Origin: Streptomyces fulvoviolaceus
GTDB lineage: Bacteria; Actinomycetota; Actinomycetes; Streptomycetales; Streptomycetaceae
Direction of reading: 5' to 3'
Assembly: GCF_000718165.1 (NCBI RefSeq)
Contig: NZ_JOEY01000033.1
Coordinates: 140,051 to 204,050 of the forward strand
DNA: 64,000 nt
Made by a program: the position numbers and the translations under genes
Shown here: in pieces, positions 16,620 to 26,220 of the stretch
How the letters are laid out: each line of letters begins with the position of its first letter
Position numbering within the stretch: the stretch's first letter is position 1
The notes under the pieces: model-generated
Databases searched by the model: none
Seen by the model: only the letters and a program-made list of their open reading frames with translations
Told to the model about the DNA's origin: nothing

Positions 16620-17227
16620 CGGTTTCCCTCCCTCAGGGGCCTGACCGCGGTGGTGCGGTCATCTGTCATCTGTCCGCCCGCTTGGGAGAGTTCCATGTGT
16701 TTCGCCAGTTTTGTCCTCGCGCGCGAGAGCCGTGACCGTACGGTCCCCACCGGCACCCCGAGCGCCTCGGCCGCCGCCTGATAGTCGAGCCCCGACCACA
16801 CGCACAGCGCCAGCACCTCCCGCTCGGCCCGCCGCAGCCTCGCCAACGCCGTCTGTACGACGGCCAGTTGCGCGGCGTCGTCGAGGCGCCCGGCGACCTC
16901 GTCGGCGAAGTCCCGCACGGGTTCCGCCCGGGGCAGGCGGCCGACGGCGGCGGCGTGTCTTCGGGCGGCGCGGCGGGTGTTGCGCGTGACGTTGGTGGCG
17001 ATGCCCAGCAGCCAGGGGCGCAGGGAACCGCCCTCCTCGTCGAGCTTCGCGCGCAGCCGCCAGGCGTCGAGGAAGGTCAGCGAGACGACGTCCTCGGCGG
17101 TCGACCACTCCCCCGTGAGCCGGTAGGCGTGGTTGTAGACGGAGCGTGCGTACGCGTCGAAGAGCTCACCGAAAGCGTTGTGGTCCCCCGCGCGGATGCG
17201 TTTCCGCAGATTCGTATCCACGTCCAT
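16616..17227 (-). CDS. RNA polymerase ECF-type sigma factor
   Basis: 203 residues. Region 2 contains FGELFDAYARSVYNHAYRLTGEWSTAEDVVSLTFLDAWR; region 4 contains LRRAEREVLALCVWSGLDYQAAAEALGVPVGTVRSRLSRAR (given in parts: helix-turn-helix DYQAAAEALGVPVGTVRSR). Region 3 is absent, as in ECF members. The downstream overlapping membrane protein is the likely regulator. Its upstream region abuts the strong hairpin at 17245-17287, which insulates it from ccsB transcription. Confidence 0.9.
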   Translation of the reverse strand: MDVDTNLRKRIRAGDHNAFGELFDAYARSVYNHAYRLTGEWSTAEDVVSLTFLDAWRLRAKLDEEGGSLRPWLLGIATNVTRNTRRAARRHAAAVGRLPRAEPVRDFADEVAGRLDDAAQLAVVQTALARLRRAEREVLALCVWSGLDYQAAAEALGVPVGTVRSRLSRARTKLAKHMELSQAGGQMTDDRTTAVRPLREGNR

Positions 17228-17244
17228 CTACCTGTCCGGACGAC

Positions 17245-17287
17245 GAAGGCCGGTTCCCGTGACCTGAGTCACATGGAACCGGCCTTC
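17245..17287 (-). terminator. strong two-stage hairpin downstream of ccsB
   Basis: GAAGGCCGGTTCC (17245-17257) pairs perfectly with GGAACCGGCCTTC (17275-17287); the loop holds a second stem, GTGAC-ctga-GTCAC. It starts 13 bp past the ccsB stop on the minus strand and just upstream of the sigma gene. A factor-independent terminator without T-tract is the simplest reading. Confidence 0.75.
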
Positions 17288-17299
17288 ACCGTAAGGGAC

Positions 17300-18394
17300 T
17301 TACACGCCCGCGTACGAGTGCTTACCGCTGACGAAGATGTTGACGCCGTAGTAGTTGAACAGCCAGCAGCCGAAGGCGATCAGGGCCAGGTAGGCGGCCT
17401 TGCGGCCCTTCCAGCCGGCCGTGGCGCGGGCGTGCAGGTAGCAGGCGTAGGCGACCCAGGTGATGAACGCCCAGGTCTCCTTGGGGTCCCAGCCCCAGTA
17501 GCGGCCCCACGCGTCGCCCGCCCAGATCGCGCCCGCGATGATCGTGAACGTCCACAGCGGGAAGACGGCCGCGTTGACGCGGTAGGAGAACTTGTCGAGG
17601 GACGCCGAGGCGGGCAGCCGCTCCAGGAAGGACGTGGCGAAACTGCCGGGCTTGCCGCCGCTCGCCAGCTTGTTCTCGTACGAGTCCTTGAACAGGTAGA
17701 GGATCGTGCTGACCGCGCCCACGTAGAAGACCGCGCCGCACAGGATCGCCGTCGAGACGTGGATGTACAGCCAGTACGAGTGGAGGGCCGGAACCAACTG
17801 GTCACTGGCGGTGTACAAGACAGTGACGGCGATGCCGAGATCGAGGAGGACCGTCGTGATCAGGAACAGTCCGAGCCAGCGCACGTCCTTCTTCAGCGCG
17901 AGCAGCGTGAGGTACACGCCGACGGCGACCGTGGAGAAGGTGATGTTGAACTCGTACATGTTGCCCCACGGCGCCCGCTCCACCGAGGCCGCGCGGGCGA
18001 TGACGCCGCCCAGCTCGATGAGAAAGGCGAGCACGGTGAGGGACACGGCGATACGCCCGTAGAGGTCGCCCTGCTCGTCCCCGCCGTGCGCCCCGGGCCC
18101 GTCGGGCACGTCACGCGCCCCGGCGGCGGCCCGCACGACGACCTTCGGCCGCTCCAGTACCGCGGTGCTGCCGGCCTTGTTCACCGTCACGGCCGGCGCC
18201 TTCGCCCCGCCCTCGGTGGTGAGCGCGGCGGCGGTGCGGCCGATCTTGCTGCGGCTGCCGAAGATCCATTCGGTGATGTAGGCGAAGAAGGCCAGGGTGT
18301 AGACGGCCATCGCGGAGTAGATCAGCGTGTTGCTGAGATTCGCGAGGCTTTCGTTGGTCGCGGCAGCCAGATCGGTTGCGGTGGCGAGAGTCAC
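17300..18394 (-). CDS. ccsB: cytochrome c biogenesis protein CcsB (ResC), System II
   Basis: 364 residues from GTG 18394, with AGGAG upstream. Multiple membrane helices, a long cytosolic insert after the first helix, and the heme-handling tryptophan-rich motif WGRYWGWDPKE near the C-terminus followed by a conserved His (HARATAGW) identify CcsB/ResC. With ResB it forms the System II synthase that attaches heme to apocytochrome c outside the membrane. It is the last gene of the minus-strand set tlpA-like, ccdA, resB, ccsB, separated from resB by 186 bp. Confidence 0.95.
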   Translation of the reverse strand: MTLATATDLAAATNESLANLSNTLIYSAMAVYTLAFFAYITEWIFGSRSKIGRTAAALTTEGGAKAPAVTVNKAGSTAVLERPKVVVRAAAGARDVPDGPGAHGGDEQGDLYGRIAVSLTVLAFLIELGGVIARAASVERAPWGNMYEFNITFSTVAVGVYLTLLALKKDVRWLGLFLITTVLLDLGIAVTVLYTASDQLVPALHSYWLYIHVSTAILCGAVFYVGAVSTILYLFKDSYENKLASGGKPGSFATSFLERLPASASLDKFSYRVNAAVFPLWTFTIIAGAIWAGDAWGRYWGWDPKETWAFITWVAYACYLHARATAGWKGRKAAYLALIAFGCWLFNYYGVNIFVSGKHSYAGV

Positions 18395-18580
18395 CTCAAC
18401 ACTCCTTCGGGTGAATATCCCGGCGACTTGCCGTCGGGCGGTGAGGGCTACGGGAGGCTTGGTGTCGTGTTACCGGGCTGGTTTCAACCCGGCTGGCGTT
18501 GATCGTGGAAGACCTGGGGGGCCGCTGGTCCGCCAGGCGGCGAGAGCCAGGAATCTCCCTTGTTCCGCGCGGGAGAGGAT
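18395..18580. other. 186-bp gap between resB and ccsB
   Basis: No coding frame is convincing here. It holds the ccsB ribosome-binding site and a local hairpin around 18473-18494 (GCTGG-TTTCAAC-CCGGC, with one G-T pair). A ccsB-specific promoter could lie in this gap, but I cannot identify one. Confidence 0.4.
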
Positions 18581-20311
18581 TCAATTCTCTGCCCCTTCGG
18601 CGCATGCGGCGTCGGAGTCGGACGCACTGTCCGGCTCCGCCCCCGTGCCGTCGGGCGCCCCGGGGGCTCGGTCGTACAGGACCCCGGCGAGGTCGCCGAG
18701 TTCCTCGGGCAGCTTCGCGGACTCGCTCCGGCCGAGTCCGGCCATCTCGACGACCGTCACACCGTCGGCGCCCCGCACCGCCCTCACCCACACGCGGCGG
18801 CGCTGGATGAACAGGGAGCCGGCGAGGCCGAAGATCGCGGCGATGGCACCGGCGAGGGCCCAGCCGCTGCCGGGCTGCTGGGTGACCTGGAAGTTCGCCC
18901 ACTGCTCGGTGCTTTCGTAGGTGATGGTGCCGGCGCCGTTCGGGAGCTTCATGGTCTCGCCGGGCTTCAGGTTCTCCCTGAGCTGGGCGCCCTTGGAGTC
19001 CTTGAACTCCTTCACGTGCGTCTTGTCGAGCTGGTACACGCTCTGCGGGATGCCCGAGTCGACGCCGAGGTCGCCGTGGTAGGGCGTCAGGTTCAGCACC
19101 GGGTTGTTCAGCGCCGGGAAGGTCGAGGCCGTCTCGCTGCCCTTGGTGTAGGTCGGCAGGAAGAAGGCCGAGATGCCCAGCTGTTCGCTGACGCCCTTGG
19201 CGTTCTTGTAGCCGTCGAGGACCTTGACCACACCGGTGGAGGTGACGTTGGAGTCGAGCGGAAGGAGGGGGACGGCTTCGCGGTAGACGACGTCGCCCTT
19301 GCCGTCGCGCACGGTGATGACGGGCGCGTAGCCGTGGGCGGTGAGGTAGACCTTCGAGTCGCCGATCTCCAGCGGCTCGTTGACCTTGACGATCGTCTTC
19401 TTGTCCTTGCCGTAGGCGCCGTCGCTGTAGGTGATGGCGGCCTGGTAGGTGCGCGGAGTGCCCTTGTTCGGTCCGCTCGTCTCGTAGGTGCCGGTGAACT
19501 TGTTCAGGAGGAAGCTGAACGGCACCAGGTCGTCGGTGTCGAAGAGGTTGCCGGACTTGAAGTCGTCGTACTGGGTGAGGGTGTTGGAGAAGCCGTCGCC
19601 CTCGACGACCAGCTTGTTGCCCTCGGTCCTGAAGAGCTGGCCCCAGGCGAAGGCGGTCAGCATCACGATGAGCGCGATGTGGAAGGCGAGGTTGCCGACC
19701 TCGCGCAGATAGCCCTTCTCGGCGGCGACGGCGTCACCGGCGAGGTGGGCGCGGAAGCGGCGCTTCTTGAGGAGGGCGAGCGCGGCCTCGCGGACCTGCT
19801 CGGGCTCGGCCTGGGTGCGCCAGGTCGTGTAGGCGGGCAGCCGGGTCAGGCGCTTCGGCGCGCCCGGCGGGCGGCCGCGCAGCTGGCCGACGAACTGCCA
19901 GGTGCGGGGGATGATGCAGCCGACGAGGGAGACGAACAGCAGGATGTAGATCGCGGAGAACCACACCGAGCTGTAGACGTGGAAGAGGCCGAGCTTCTCG
20001 TAGACGTCCCCGAGCGTGGGGTTGTTCTTGACGAAGTCGGCGACCTTCGTCGCGTCGGTCCCGGACTGCGGGATCAGCGAGCCGGGGATCGAGCCGACCG
20101 CCAACAGCAGGAGCAGCAGCAGGGCGACGCGCATCGAGGTGAGCTGGCGCCAGAACCAGCGGGCCCAGCCGATGACACCCAGGCCCGGCACGCTGCTCAG
20201 CGACTCGACGGGCGCGGTGGACAGTTGGGAGCCGGCGGCGCCGAGGTCCTGGTCGTCCTGGGCGGTGGCCGGGGGTTCGCCGGTCGGTGCGCCGGTGGTG
20301 GTCTTGCTCAT
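18581..20311 (-). CDS. resB: cytochrome c biogenesis protein ResB (Ccs1)
   Basis: 576 residues. An N-terminal cytosolic tail precedes three closely placed membrane segments (starting LTSMRVALLLLLLLAVGSIPG), a large extracytoplasmic domain of about 300 residues and a final helix (WALAGAIAAIFGLAGSLFI) with an acidic tail. GSIPGSLIPQ and GLFHVYSSVWF are ResB landmarks. It partners with CcsB in the System II heme lyase. It is 3 bp downstream of ccdA on the minus strand, clearly one operon. Confidence 0.95.
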   Translation of the reverse strand: MSKTTTGAPTGEPPATAQDDQDLGAAGSQLSTAPVESLSSVPGLGVIGWARWFWRQLTSMRVALLLLLLLAVGSIPGSLIPQSGTDATKVADFVKNNPTLGDVYEKLGLFHVYSSVWFSAIYILLFVSLVGCIIPRTWQFVGQLRGRPPGAPKRLTRLPAYTTWRTQAEPEQVREAALALLKKRRFRAHLAGDAVAAEKGYLREVGNLAFHIALIVMLTAFAWGQLFRTEGNKLVVEGDGFSNTLTQYDDFKSGNLFDTDDLVPFSFLLNKFTGTYETSGPNKGTPRTYQAAITYSDGAYGKDKKTIVKVNEPLEIGDSKVYLTAHGYAPVITVRDGKGDVVYREAVPLLPLDSNVTSTGVVKVLDGYKNAKGVSEQLGISAFFLPTYTKGSETASTFPALNNPVLNLTPYHGDLGVDSGIPQSVYQLDKTHVKEFKDSKGAQLRENLKPGETMKLPNGAGTITYESTEQWANFQVTQQPGSGWALAGAIAAIFGLAGSLFIQRRRVWVRAVRGADGVTVVEMAGLGRSESAKLPEELGDLAGVLYDRAPGAPDGTGAEPDSASDSDAACAEGAEN

Positions 20312-20314
20312 GGA

Positions 20315-21085
20315 TCAGATCCCCACAGTGAAGCCGTTGGACCAGGACTGCATGTCCTGCACGAGGGCGTCCCACGCGCCGGTCAGCAGCAGCAGACCGG
20401 TCACGATCATCATGGTGCCGCCGACACGCATGACCCAGACATAGTGCCGTTTGACCCAGCCGAAGGCTCCGAGGGCCTTGCGGAAGGCGACCGCGGCGAG
20501 CACGAAGGGCACGCCGAGGCCGAGACAGTAGGCGACCGTCAGTATGGCCCCGCGGCCGGCGCTGCCCTGCTGGGAGGAGAGCGCGATCACGGAGGCGAGG
20601 GTCGGGCCGATGCACGGGGTCCAGCCGATGCCGAACAGCGCGCCGAGCACCGGGGCGCCGACCAGCCCGGTGGCGGGCTTCTTGTGGAAGCGGAACTCCC
20701 GCTGAGTCATCCAGGGCATCAGGCCCATGAAGAAGACACCCATGAGGATCATGAGCACTCCCAGCACCTTGGACAGCACGCCCTGGTTCTCCAGGAGCGT
20801 CGTGCCGAAGTAGCCGAACAGGGCCCCGCTGGAGACGAACACGGCGGTGAAGCCGAGGACGAAGAGGGAGGCGCCGGCGACCATCCGTCCGCGGCGGGCC
20901 TCGGCGAGGTCGGTGCCGGCGACGCCGGTGACGTAGGAGAGATAGCCGGGGACGAGCGGCAGGACGCACGGGGAGAAGAAGGAGACGAGGCCGCCGAGCA
21001 GGGCGATGGGCAGGGCGACCAGCAGGGCGCCGTTGAGCACCGTGCCGTTGTAGCCGTCGGCGGCGAGCGTGGTGAGAGCGCTCAC
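20315..21085 (-). CDS. ccdA: thiol-disulfide transporter CcdA
   Basis: 256 residues from GTG 21085, one base past the thioredoxin-like gene stop. Six membrane helices are evident. The reactive cysteines lie in FFSPCVLPLVPGYLSY and GIGWTPCIGPTLAS, the CcdA/DsbD hallmark. It moves electrons from cytosolic thioredoxin outward to reduce apocytochrome c cysteines, using the adjacent lipoprotein thioredoxin as acceptor. Confidence 0.95.
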   Translation of the reverse strand: MSALTTLAADGYNGTVLNGALLVALPIALLGGLVSFFSPCVLPLVPGYLSYVTGVAGTDLAEARRGRMVAGASLFVLGFTAVFVSSGALFGYFGTTLLENQGVLSKVLGVLMILMGVFFMGLMPWMTQREFRFHKKPATGLVGAPVLGALFGIGWTPCIGPTLASVIALSSQQGSAGRGAILTVAYCLGLGVPFVLAAVAFRKALGAFGWVKRHYVWVMRVGGTMMIVTGLLLLTGAWDALVQDMQSWSNGFTVGI

Positions 21086-21086
21086 G

Positions 21087-21695
21087 TCACTTCTCCGCGA
21101 GGACCGGATTGATCATCTTGCGGAGCTTCTCCTCGCTGAGCGCGGCCAGCGAGCGGGCGGCGATCTTGCCGTCGCGGTCGATGACGAGCGTGGAGGGGAT
21201 GGCCTGCGGGTTGAGGGTGCCCTTCTGGAAGCGGAGCATCAGCTTGCCCGTCGGGTCGTACAGGCTCGGGTAGGTGACGCCGAACTCCTTCTCGAAGGCG
21301 AGGGCCTTCTGGGTGTTGGCGTCCCGGGTGTTGATGCCGACGAACTGCACGCCGTCGGCCCCGAGGTCCTTGTAGACCTTCTCGAAGTTGGGCGCCTCGG
21401 CACGGCACGGGGCACACCAGGAGCCCCACACGTTCAGGACGACGACCTTGCCCTTGTAGCCGGCGACGTCGAGCTGCTTGCCGTCGACGGTCTTGCCGGA
21501 CAGGTCGGGGGCCGCGGCCCGGTCCGCCTTCTTGACGGTGGAGATGCCGTCCGCGCCCATGACGAAGTTGGTGTCACCGCCTCCGCCGGAGGTGCCGCCC
21601 GAACTGCACGCGGACAGGATCAGCGCGGCGACCGCGGCACCGGTGGTGAGCAGGGTGGCGCGGGTACGGGAGCGGCTACGGCTGGCGGCACTCAT
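21087..21695 (-). CDS. TlpA/ResA-like thiol-disulfide lipoprotein
   Basis: 202 residues. The signal peptide ends with a lipobox (LILSAC), so it is membrane-anchored outside the cell. The thioredoxin fold has the active site WCAPC (in NVWGSWCAPCRAEAPNF) and a cis-Pro region (AIPSTLVIDRDG). It should reduce heme-binding cysteines of apocytochrome c, fed by CcdA encoded immediately downstream. Confidence 0.93.
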   Translation of the reverse strand: MSAASRSRSRTRATLLTTGAAVAALILSACSSGGTSGGGGDTNFVMGADGISTVKKADRAAAPDLSGKTVDGKQLDVAGYKGKVVVLNVWGSWCAPCRAEAPNFEKVYKDLGADGVQFVGINTRDANTQKALAFEKEFGVTYPSLYDPTGKLMLRFQKGTLNPQAIPSTLVIDRDGKIAARSLAALSEEKLRKMINPVLAEK

Positions 21696-21761
21696 GTGAA
21701 AAGTTTCGCATGCCCGTTCTGGGGATCTTGCGCACCCCCCTTGCGGGCGGAAACCCGCATT

Positions 21762-23027
21762 TCAGGCGGCGCTCGAGGAGGTCGTGGCCGTGCTCTTCAG
21801 GAAGGACTTCCAGCCGCCGACCGGCTGCTGCCCGACGTCGAGCGTGCGGAGCTGGGCGAGCACCTCCGGCTTCTGCACGTCCAGCCAGTCGACGAACTGC
21901 CGGAAGGAGACCAGCCGTACGTCCTCACCCTTCTCCTTCTCCCGCGCGACGTACGCGAGGGCCTTCTCCACGGCGTCCATGTAGATGCCGCCGTTCCACT
22001 GCTCGAAGTGGTTGCCGATGAAGAAAGGGGCCCGGTTCGTCTCGTATGCGCGCCTGAAGCCCGCTATGTAGGACTCGGCGGCCTGGGTGCGCCAGGCCGG
22101 GTAGTTGTAGGAGGGCGCGTTCGTCGAGTTGATCGACTGGTTGGCGAGCATGTTGTAGTCCATCGACAGGACCTCGAAGCTGTGGCCGGGGAACGGCACC
22201 GCCTGCAGGGGCAGGTCCCAGAGGCCCTGCCGCTTCTCGGGCCAGATCTGCTTGCCGCCGGGCGAGGAGGCGTCGTAGCGCCAGCCGAGCTCGCGGGCGG
22301 TGGGCAGCAGGTTGTCCTGGCCGAGCAGACAGGGCGTGCGGCCGCCGACGAGTTCCTTGTCGTAGTCGAAGGGCAGGGCGGGCAGGTCGGTCCAGCCGGT
22401 GTTGGTCCGCCACTCCTTGACGAAGGACTTGGCCTGCTCGATCTCGCTGCGCCACTGCTGGGGTGTCCAGTTGCCGACGGTGCCGGTGCCCGCGCAGAAG
22501 TGGCCGTTGAAGTGGGTGCCGATCTCGTGACCGTCGAGCCAGGCGCGGCGGACGTTCTTGAGGGTCGCCCTGATGTGCTCGTCGGTGAGGTAGCCGATGT
22601 CGGAGGCGCCACGGAGGTTGTTCGGAGGGTCGTAGAGGCGCTTCTTCGACTCGGGCAGGAGATACAGCCCGGAGAGGAAGAAGGTCATGTGCGCGTCGTA
22701 CTGCTTCGCGAGGTCCAGGAAGCGTGTGAAGAGTCCGTTGCCGATCTCGGCGGCCCCGTCCCAGGAGAAGACGACGAACTGCGGCGGCGCCTGGCCCGGC
22801 TCCAACGGCACCGGCTTCGTGGGCTGATGGGGCTGCTTGCCGGTGAAGGAGGTGGAGCCGTCGCCGAGGGGGCGGACGGGAGCGGGGCTGTTCTTGGAAC
22901 CCGCGGCATGCGACGACGCATCTGACGGCATGAGGGTGCCGCACCCCGCGAGTCCTGCGGCGGCCGCGGCACCCGCACCGAGTCCGAGTGCTCCCCTTCG
23001 ACTGACAGTGCGCATATGCATCCCCAT
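21762..23027 (-). CDS. Tat-exported lipoprotein with polysaccharide-deacetylase-like fold
   Basis: 421 residues. The N-terminus carries a twin-arginine signal (TVSRRGALGLG) ending in a lipobox (LAGC). The mature part has the NodB-like landmarks FSWDGA (first motif, aspartate) and GHEIGTHFNGH (metal His pair), then WRYDASSPGG. Carbohydrate esterase family 4 enzymes de-N-acetylate glycans; the wall substrate is not evident. It lies between the cytochrome c maturation genes and the histidine phosphatase and is probably not functionally tied to them. Confidence 0.85.
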   Translation of the reverse strand: MGMHMRTVSRRGALGLGAGAAAAAGLAGCGTLMPSDASSHAAGSKNSPAPVRPLGDGSTSFTGKQPHQPTKPVPLEPGQAPPQFVVFSWDGAAEIGNGLFTRFLDLAKQYDAHMTFFLSGLYLLPESKKRLYDPPNNLRGASDIGYLTDEHIRATLKNVRRAWLDGHEIGTHFNGHFCAGTGTVGNWTPQQWRSEIEQAKSFVKEWRTNTGWTDLPALPFDYDKELVGGRTPCLLGQDNLLPTARELGWRYDASSPGGKQIWPEKRQGLWDLPLQAVPFPGHSFEVLSMDYNMLANQSINSTNAPSYNYPAWRTQAAESYIAGFRRAYETNRAPFFIGNHFEQWNGGIYMDAVEKALAYVAREKEKGEDVRLVSFRQFVDWLDVQKPEVLAQLRTLDVGQQPVGGWKSFLKSTATTSSSAA

Positions 23028-23135
23028 TCGTCACGTTCTCTGGTGGTCGCCCAGTCAGAGGTGGTGACGAACGGGGAGGTTCCTCTGATACTTCCGGATT
23101 CCGTAACAGAGGAGCTTGAAAGGGGCAGTAAGGGC

Positions 23136-23834
23136 TTACGCCCCGAAGGCCTTGTCCTTCCCCTTCACCGGCTTGGCGCCGGCGCGGAGATGGGCGGGCA
23201 CGAGGTCGATGGCCGGCTCGGCGTAGCCGACGGACACGATCTTGTCGCCCTGGTACGTGAAGGTCGTGAGCGAGGCGAGCGTGCACTGCCGCTTGCGCGG
23301 GTCGTGCCACAGCCGCCGCTTCTCGACGTACGACCGCACGATCCAGATCGGCAGCTGATGGCTGACCAGGACGGCCTCGTGCCCGCGTGCCCGGTCCTTG
23401 GCGGTGTCCAGCGCGCCCATCATGCGGACGACCTGGTCGACGTACGGCTCGCCCCACGACGGCTTGAACGGGTTGACGAGGTGCTTCCAGTTCTCGGGCC
23501 GCCGCAGCGCGCCGTCCCCGACCCCGAAGGTCTTGCCCTGGAAGACGTTGTCGGCCTCGATGAGCCGCTCGTCGGTCGCGAGGTCGAGGCCGTGGGCCTT
23601 GGCGATCGGGGTGGCCGTCTCCTGCGCCCGTTCCAGCGGGGAGGCGACGACGTGCGTGACGTCGCGGGAGGCGAGGTGCTCGGCGACCCGGTCGGCCATC
23701 TGCCGGCCGAGCTCGGAGAGGTGGTAGCCCGCGAGACGGCCGTAGAGGACCCCGTCCGGGTTGGCCACTTCGCCGTGCCGCATGACGTGGACGACGGTGA
23801 TGTCGCCGTTGCTGTTGCTGAAGTTCTCGCTCAC
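23136..23834 (-). CDS. histidine phosphatase superfamily protein
   Basis: 232 residues from GTG 23834, overlapping the hemL stop by 4 bp. The catalytic motif is MRHGEV (nucleophilic His), with [10 protein letters not shown] and the second His in [10 protein letters not shown]. These match phosphoglycerate-mutase-like phosphatases of about this size. The C-terminal Lys/Ala tail is not conserved in the fold. Substrate unknown; cotranscription with hemL is certain from the overlap. Confidence 0.9.
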   Translation of the reverse strand: MSENFSNSNGDITVVHVMRHGEVANPDGVLYGRLAGYHLSELGRQMADRVAEHLASRDVTHVVASPLERAQETATPIAKAHGLDLATDERLIEADNVFQGKTFGVGDGALRRPENWKHLVNPFKPSWGEPYVDQVVRMMGALDTAKDRARGHEAVLVSHQLPIWIVRSYVEKRRLWHDPRKRQCTLASLTTFTYQGDKIVSVGYAEPAIDLVPAHLRAGAKPVKGKDKAFGA

Positions 23835-25147
23835 GCGCTGGCCTCCGCCGCCGCTCGGGCCGCCGCCGGAAGGGCGTCGGCGATCCGCTGAACCGCCTGC
23901 TCGTCATGGGCCGTTGACACGAACCAGGACTCGAAGGAGGACGGCGGCAGATAGACGCCGTTCTCCAGCATCGAGTGGAAGAAGGCGGTGAAGCGGAAGG
24001 ACTCCTGCGCCTTGGCGTCCTCGTAGCTGCGGACCGCGCGGTCCGTGAAGAAGACGGAGAACATGCTGGCGGCGCTCTGCACCGTGTGCGCGACGCCTTC
24101 CTTGCTCAGCGCCTCGGAGACCAGCGACTGGATCTGCGTGGATACGGCGTCGATCTTGACGTAGGCCGCGTCGTCGAGCAGCCGCAGCTGGGCGAGACCG
24201 GCGGCGGTGGCGACGGGGTTACCGGAGAGAGTGCCCGCCTGGTAGACGGGGCCGGCGGGGGCGAGGTGGGCCATGACGTCCTTACGACCGCCGAAGGCAG
24301 CCGCCGGGAACCCGCCGCCCATGACCTTGCCGAAGGTCATGAGGTCGGGGCGGACCCCGTCGATCCCGTACCAGCCGGCGCGACTCGTCCGGAACCCGGT
24401 CATGACCTCGTCGGAGATGTAGAGGGCGCCGTTCTGCGCGCAGGCGTCCTTGAGCCCCTGGTTGAAGCCGGGCAGCGGCGGTACGACGCCCATGTTGCCG
24501 GGCGAGGCCTCGGTGATCAGGCAGGCGATCTCGCCGGGGTGCCGGTGGAAGGCCTCGTGGACGGCCTCGAGGTCGTTGTACGGCAGGACGATGGTGTCGC
24601 CGGCCTGGGCGCCGGTGACGCCGGGGGTGTCGGGCAGCGCGAAGGTCGCCACACCGCTGCCGGCCGCGGCGAGCAGCGAGTCGACGTGACCGTGGTAACA
24701 CCCGGCGAACTTGATGACCTTGGTGCGCCGGGTGAACCCGCGGGCGAGCCGGATGGCCGACATGGTGGCCTCGGTCCCGCTGGAGACGAGCCGCACCTGC
24801 TCCAGCGGCTCGATCCGGGCGACCATCTCCTCGGCGAGCGCGACCTCGCCCTCACCGGGAGTGCCGAAGGAGGTGCCGCGCGAGACGGCGTCCTGGACGG
24901 CGGCGATCACGTCGGGGTGCGAGTGCCCGAGGATCATGGGACCCCAGGAACAGACCAGGTCGACGTACTCGCGGCCGTCGGCGTCCGTGAGGTACGGGCC
25001 GGTGCCGGACACCATGAACCGGGGCGTCCCGCCCACCGCGCGGAAGGCACGGACCGGGGAGTTCACGCCGCCGGGCGTGACGGCGGACGCGCGGTCGAAC
25101 AGGGCCTGCGAGACAGGCGCATCGTATGAATAGGGCAATTCGCTCAT
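23831..25147 (-). CDS. hemL: glutamate-1-semialdehyde 2,1-aminomutase
   Basis: 438 residues from ATG 25147, the normal length; the frame extends upstream without homology. Landmarks are [50 protein letters not shown] and the PLP lysine in [11 protein letters not shown]. It converts glutamate-1-semialdehyde to 5-aminolevulinate, the C5-pathway precursor of heme. Its position upstream of a cytochrome c maturation set on the same strand fits a supply role. Confidence 0.97.
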   Translation of the reverse strand: MSELPYSYDAPVSQALFDRASAVTPGGVNSPVRAFRAVGGTPRFMVSGTGPYLTDADGREYVDLVCSWGPMILGHSHPDVIAAVQDAVSRGTSFGTPGEGEVALAEEMVARIEPLEQVRLVSSGTEATMSAIRLARGFTRRTKVIKFAGCYHGHVDSLLAAAGSGVATFALPDTPGVTGAQAGDTIVLPYNDLEAVHEAFHRHPGEIACLITEASPGNMGVVPPLPGFNQGLKDACAQNGALYISDEVMTGFRTSRAGWYGIDGVRPDLMTFGKVMGGGFPAAAFGGRKDVMAHLAPAGPVYQAGTLSGNPVATAAGLAQLRLLDDAAYVKIDAVSTQIQSLVSEALSKEGVAHTVQSAASMFSVFFTDRAVRSYEDAKAQESFRFTAFFHSMLENGVYLPPSSFESWFVSTAHDEQAVQRIADALPAAARAAAEASA

Positions 25148-25518
25148 GTCCTGCGACTTCTCCGACCTTCTCCGACTTCCCGGACTCCGGTTGCCTGTGA
25201 CTACCTCAGGGTAGGCCAGCGGCTGTGGGCGGCGACGGGGTGCGGCCGGAGCGGCGATGATGGCCGTCTCATGGACTTCTGATGGCATCCGCTGAACCGT
25301 CGGACAGCCGCACCCGTACTCGATCTGCGAAACTGGATGCAGATACACACAGCTCACAGGGACCATGGCATCGAGCCGTATGTTCAGGGCCTGCGAAGAT
25401 CCTGCGGACAGGTGTTTCAACGCACGTTTCGGCGGGCGGCCGTGGGGGAGGTCACTGACACGATGATCGGGTTGCGCGGCGGGGGCCAAGCGTCCTAGAA
25501 AAGCAGTCGGGTGGAGAT
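25148..25518. other. 371-bp divergent intergenic region
   Basis: This gap carries the hemL leader on the minus strand and the leader of the gene at 25519 on the plus strand. A short frame, GTG 25442 to TAG 25498 (18 residues ending GGGQAS), with an internal ATG at 25463 preceded by GGGGGAGG, could be a leader peptide; it is not supported otherwise. No other gene is visible. Confidence 0.4.
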
Positions 25519-26127
25519 ATGCATCGCGGTGGCGGGCTGGGCGAGGGGACTGATGACCTGGGTCCTCGACGTGCCAGGCGGGGAAGGCACCGGCGCGACG
25601 CGGAGGAAGCCGCCGAAGCACGTAACGAGTCGGAGCAGCTGGACCGCAGGGTCGAGCGGCTGAGGGCCGGGAGCAGGAATGGTGGTCGGGTGGGGGTGAC
25701 GTACAAGTACTTCGGCGCGCCCGACGGCGCGACCGCTGCCCGCGTCCCGATCTCGATGCGCCCCGAGGAACTCGGCGGCGACGAGCTCGGCATGAACGGC
25801 ATGTTCACCAAGATCAAGCCGGAGACCATGGCCGCCATGGTCCTCACCGGCATCGAGGGCGTCCCCCTCCACAAGGTCCCCCCGCTGGAACTGGTCGTCC
25901 TGCACCCCGACTACGCCGTCGTGAAGCTCCCGATGACCGTCGTGGACCCACTGCGGGGCATAGGCGAGGAGGCCGTGGGCGCGGCCGCGTTCATCTGGTC
26001 GACGGTGCCGGACCGGGGTGGACCCCGGGATGCGTTCAATGTGTACCAACTGCTGCACGAATGGCAGGACTTCAGCCATCGACTGCATGAGGCGGGGCAT
26101 CAGCCGTACTGCTTGGTGTGGCCCTGA
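25519..26127 (+). CDS. conserved Streptomyces protein with charged coiled-coil N-terminus
   Basis: 202 residues from ATG 25519 (GGAG two bases upstream, rather close); GTG 25690 in GVTYKYFG is an alternative start giving about 145 residues. The N-terminal Arg/Glu stretch ([20 protein letters not shown]) looks like a coiled coil. The C-terminal 145 residues, with [41 protein letters not shown] and [15 protein letters not shown], form a well-conserved actinobacterial block from memory, without an assigned function. No membrane segment is present. A strong terminator follows at 26149. Confidence 0.8.
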   Translation: MHRGGGLGEGTDDLGPRRARRGRHRRDAEEAAEARNESEQLDRRVERLRAGSRNGGRVGVTYKYFGAPDGATAARVPISMRPEELGGDELGMNGMFTKIKPETMAAMVLTGIEGVPLHKVPPLELVVLHPDYAVVKLPMTVVDPLRGIGEEAVGAAAFIWSTVPDRGGPRDAFNVYQLLHEWQDFSHRLHEAGHQPYCLVWP

Positions 26128-26148
26128 CCTGGTGCTTCGTGGTCTTTC

Positions 26149-26176
26149 GGGCGGGGTTTTCGAACCCCGCCCTTTT
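26149..26176 (+). terminator. intrinsic terminator with TTCG loop
   Basis: GGGCGGGGTT (26149-26158) pairs perfectly with AACCCCGCCC (26163-26172) around a TTCG tetraloop, followed by TTTT. It lies 22 bp past the stop at 26127. Confidence 0.9.
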
Positions 26177-26220
26177 CAGTGCCGCGCGGCTGGTCATCGA
26201 CTCGTAGAAGGTCCCTGGGC

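Noticed and set aside
13644..16781. 1045-codon plus-strand open frame
   Set aside because: It crosses the binding-protein gene, the START protein and the CU044 gene in other frames; composition is Arg-rich and no domain is present.
18473..18600. tRNA-like arm (GCTGG-TTTCAAC-CCGGC) with a UCA anticodon, suggesting a selenocysteine tRNA
   Set aside because: The anticodon arm looks right, but I find no matching acceptor stem, D arm or canonical T arm (GGTTCGA-type) at proper distance. A tRNA scan would be decisive; a clear high-scoring hit would revive it.
18560..21112. 850-codon plus-strand open frame over resB and ccdA
   Set aside because: Purely antisense to clear cytochrome c maturation genes; no start signal or homology.
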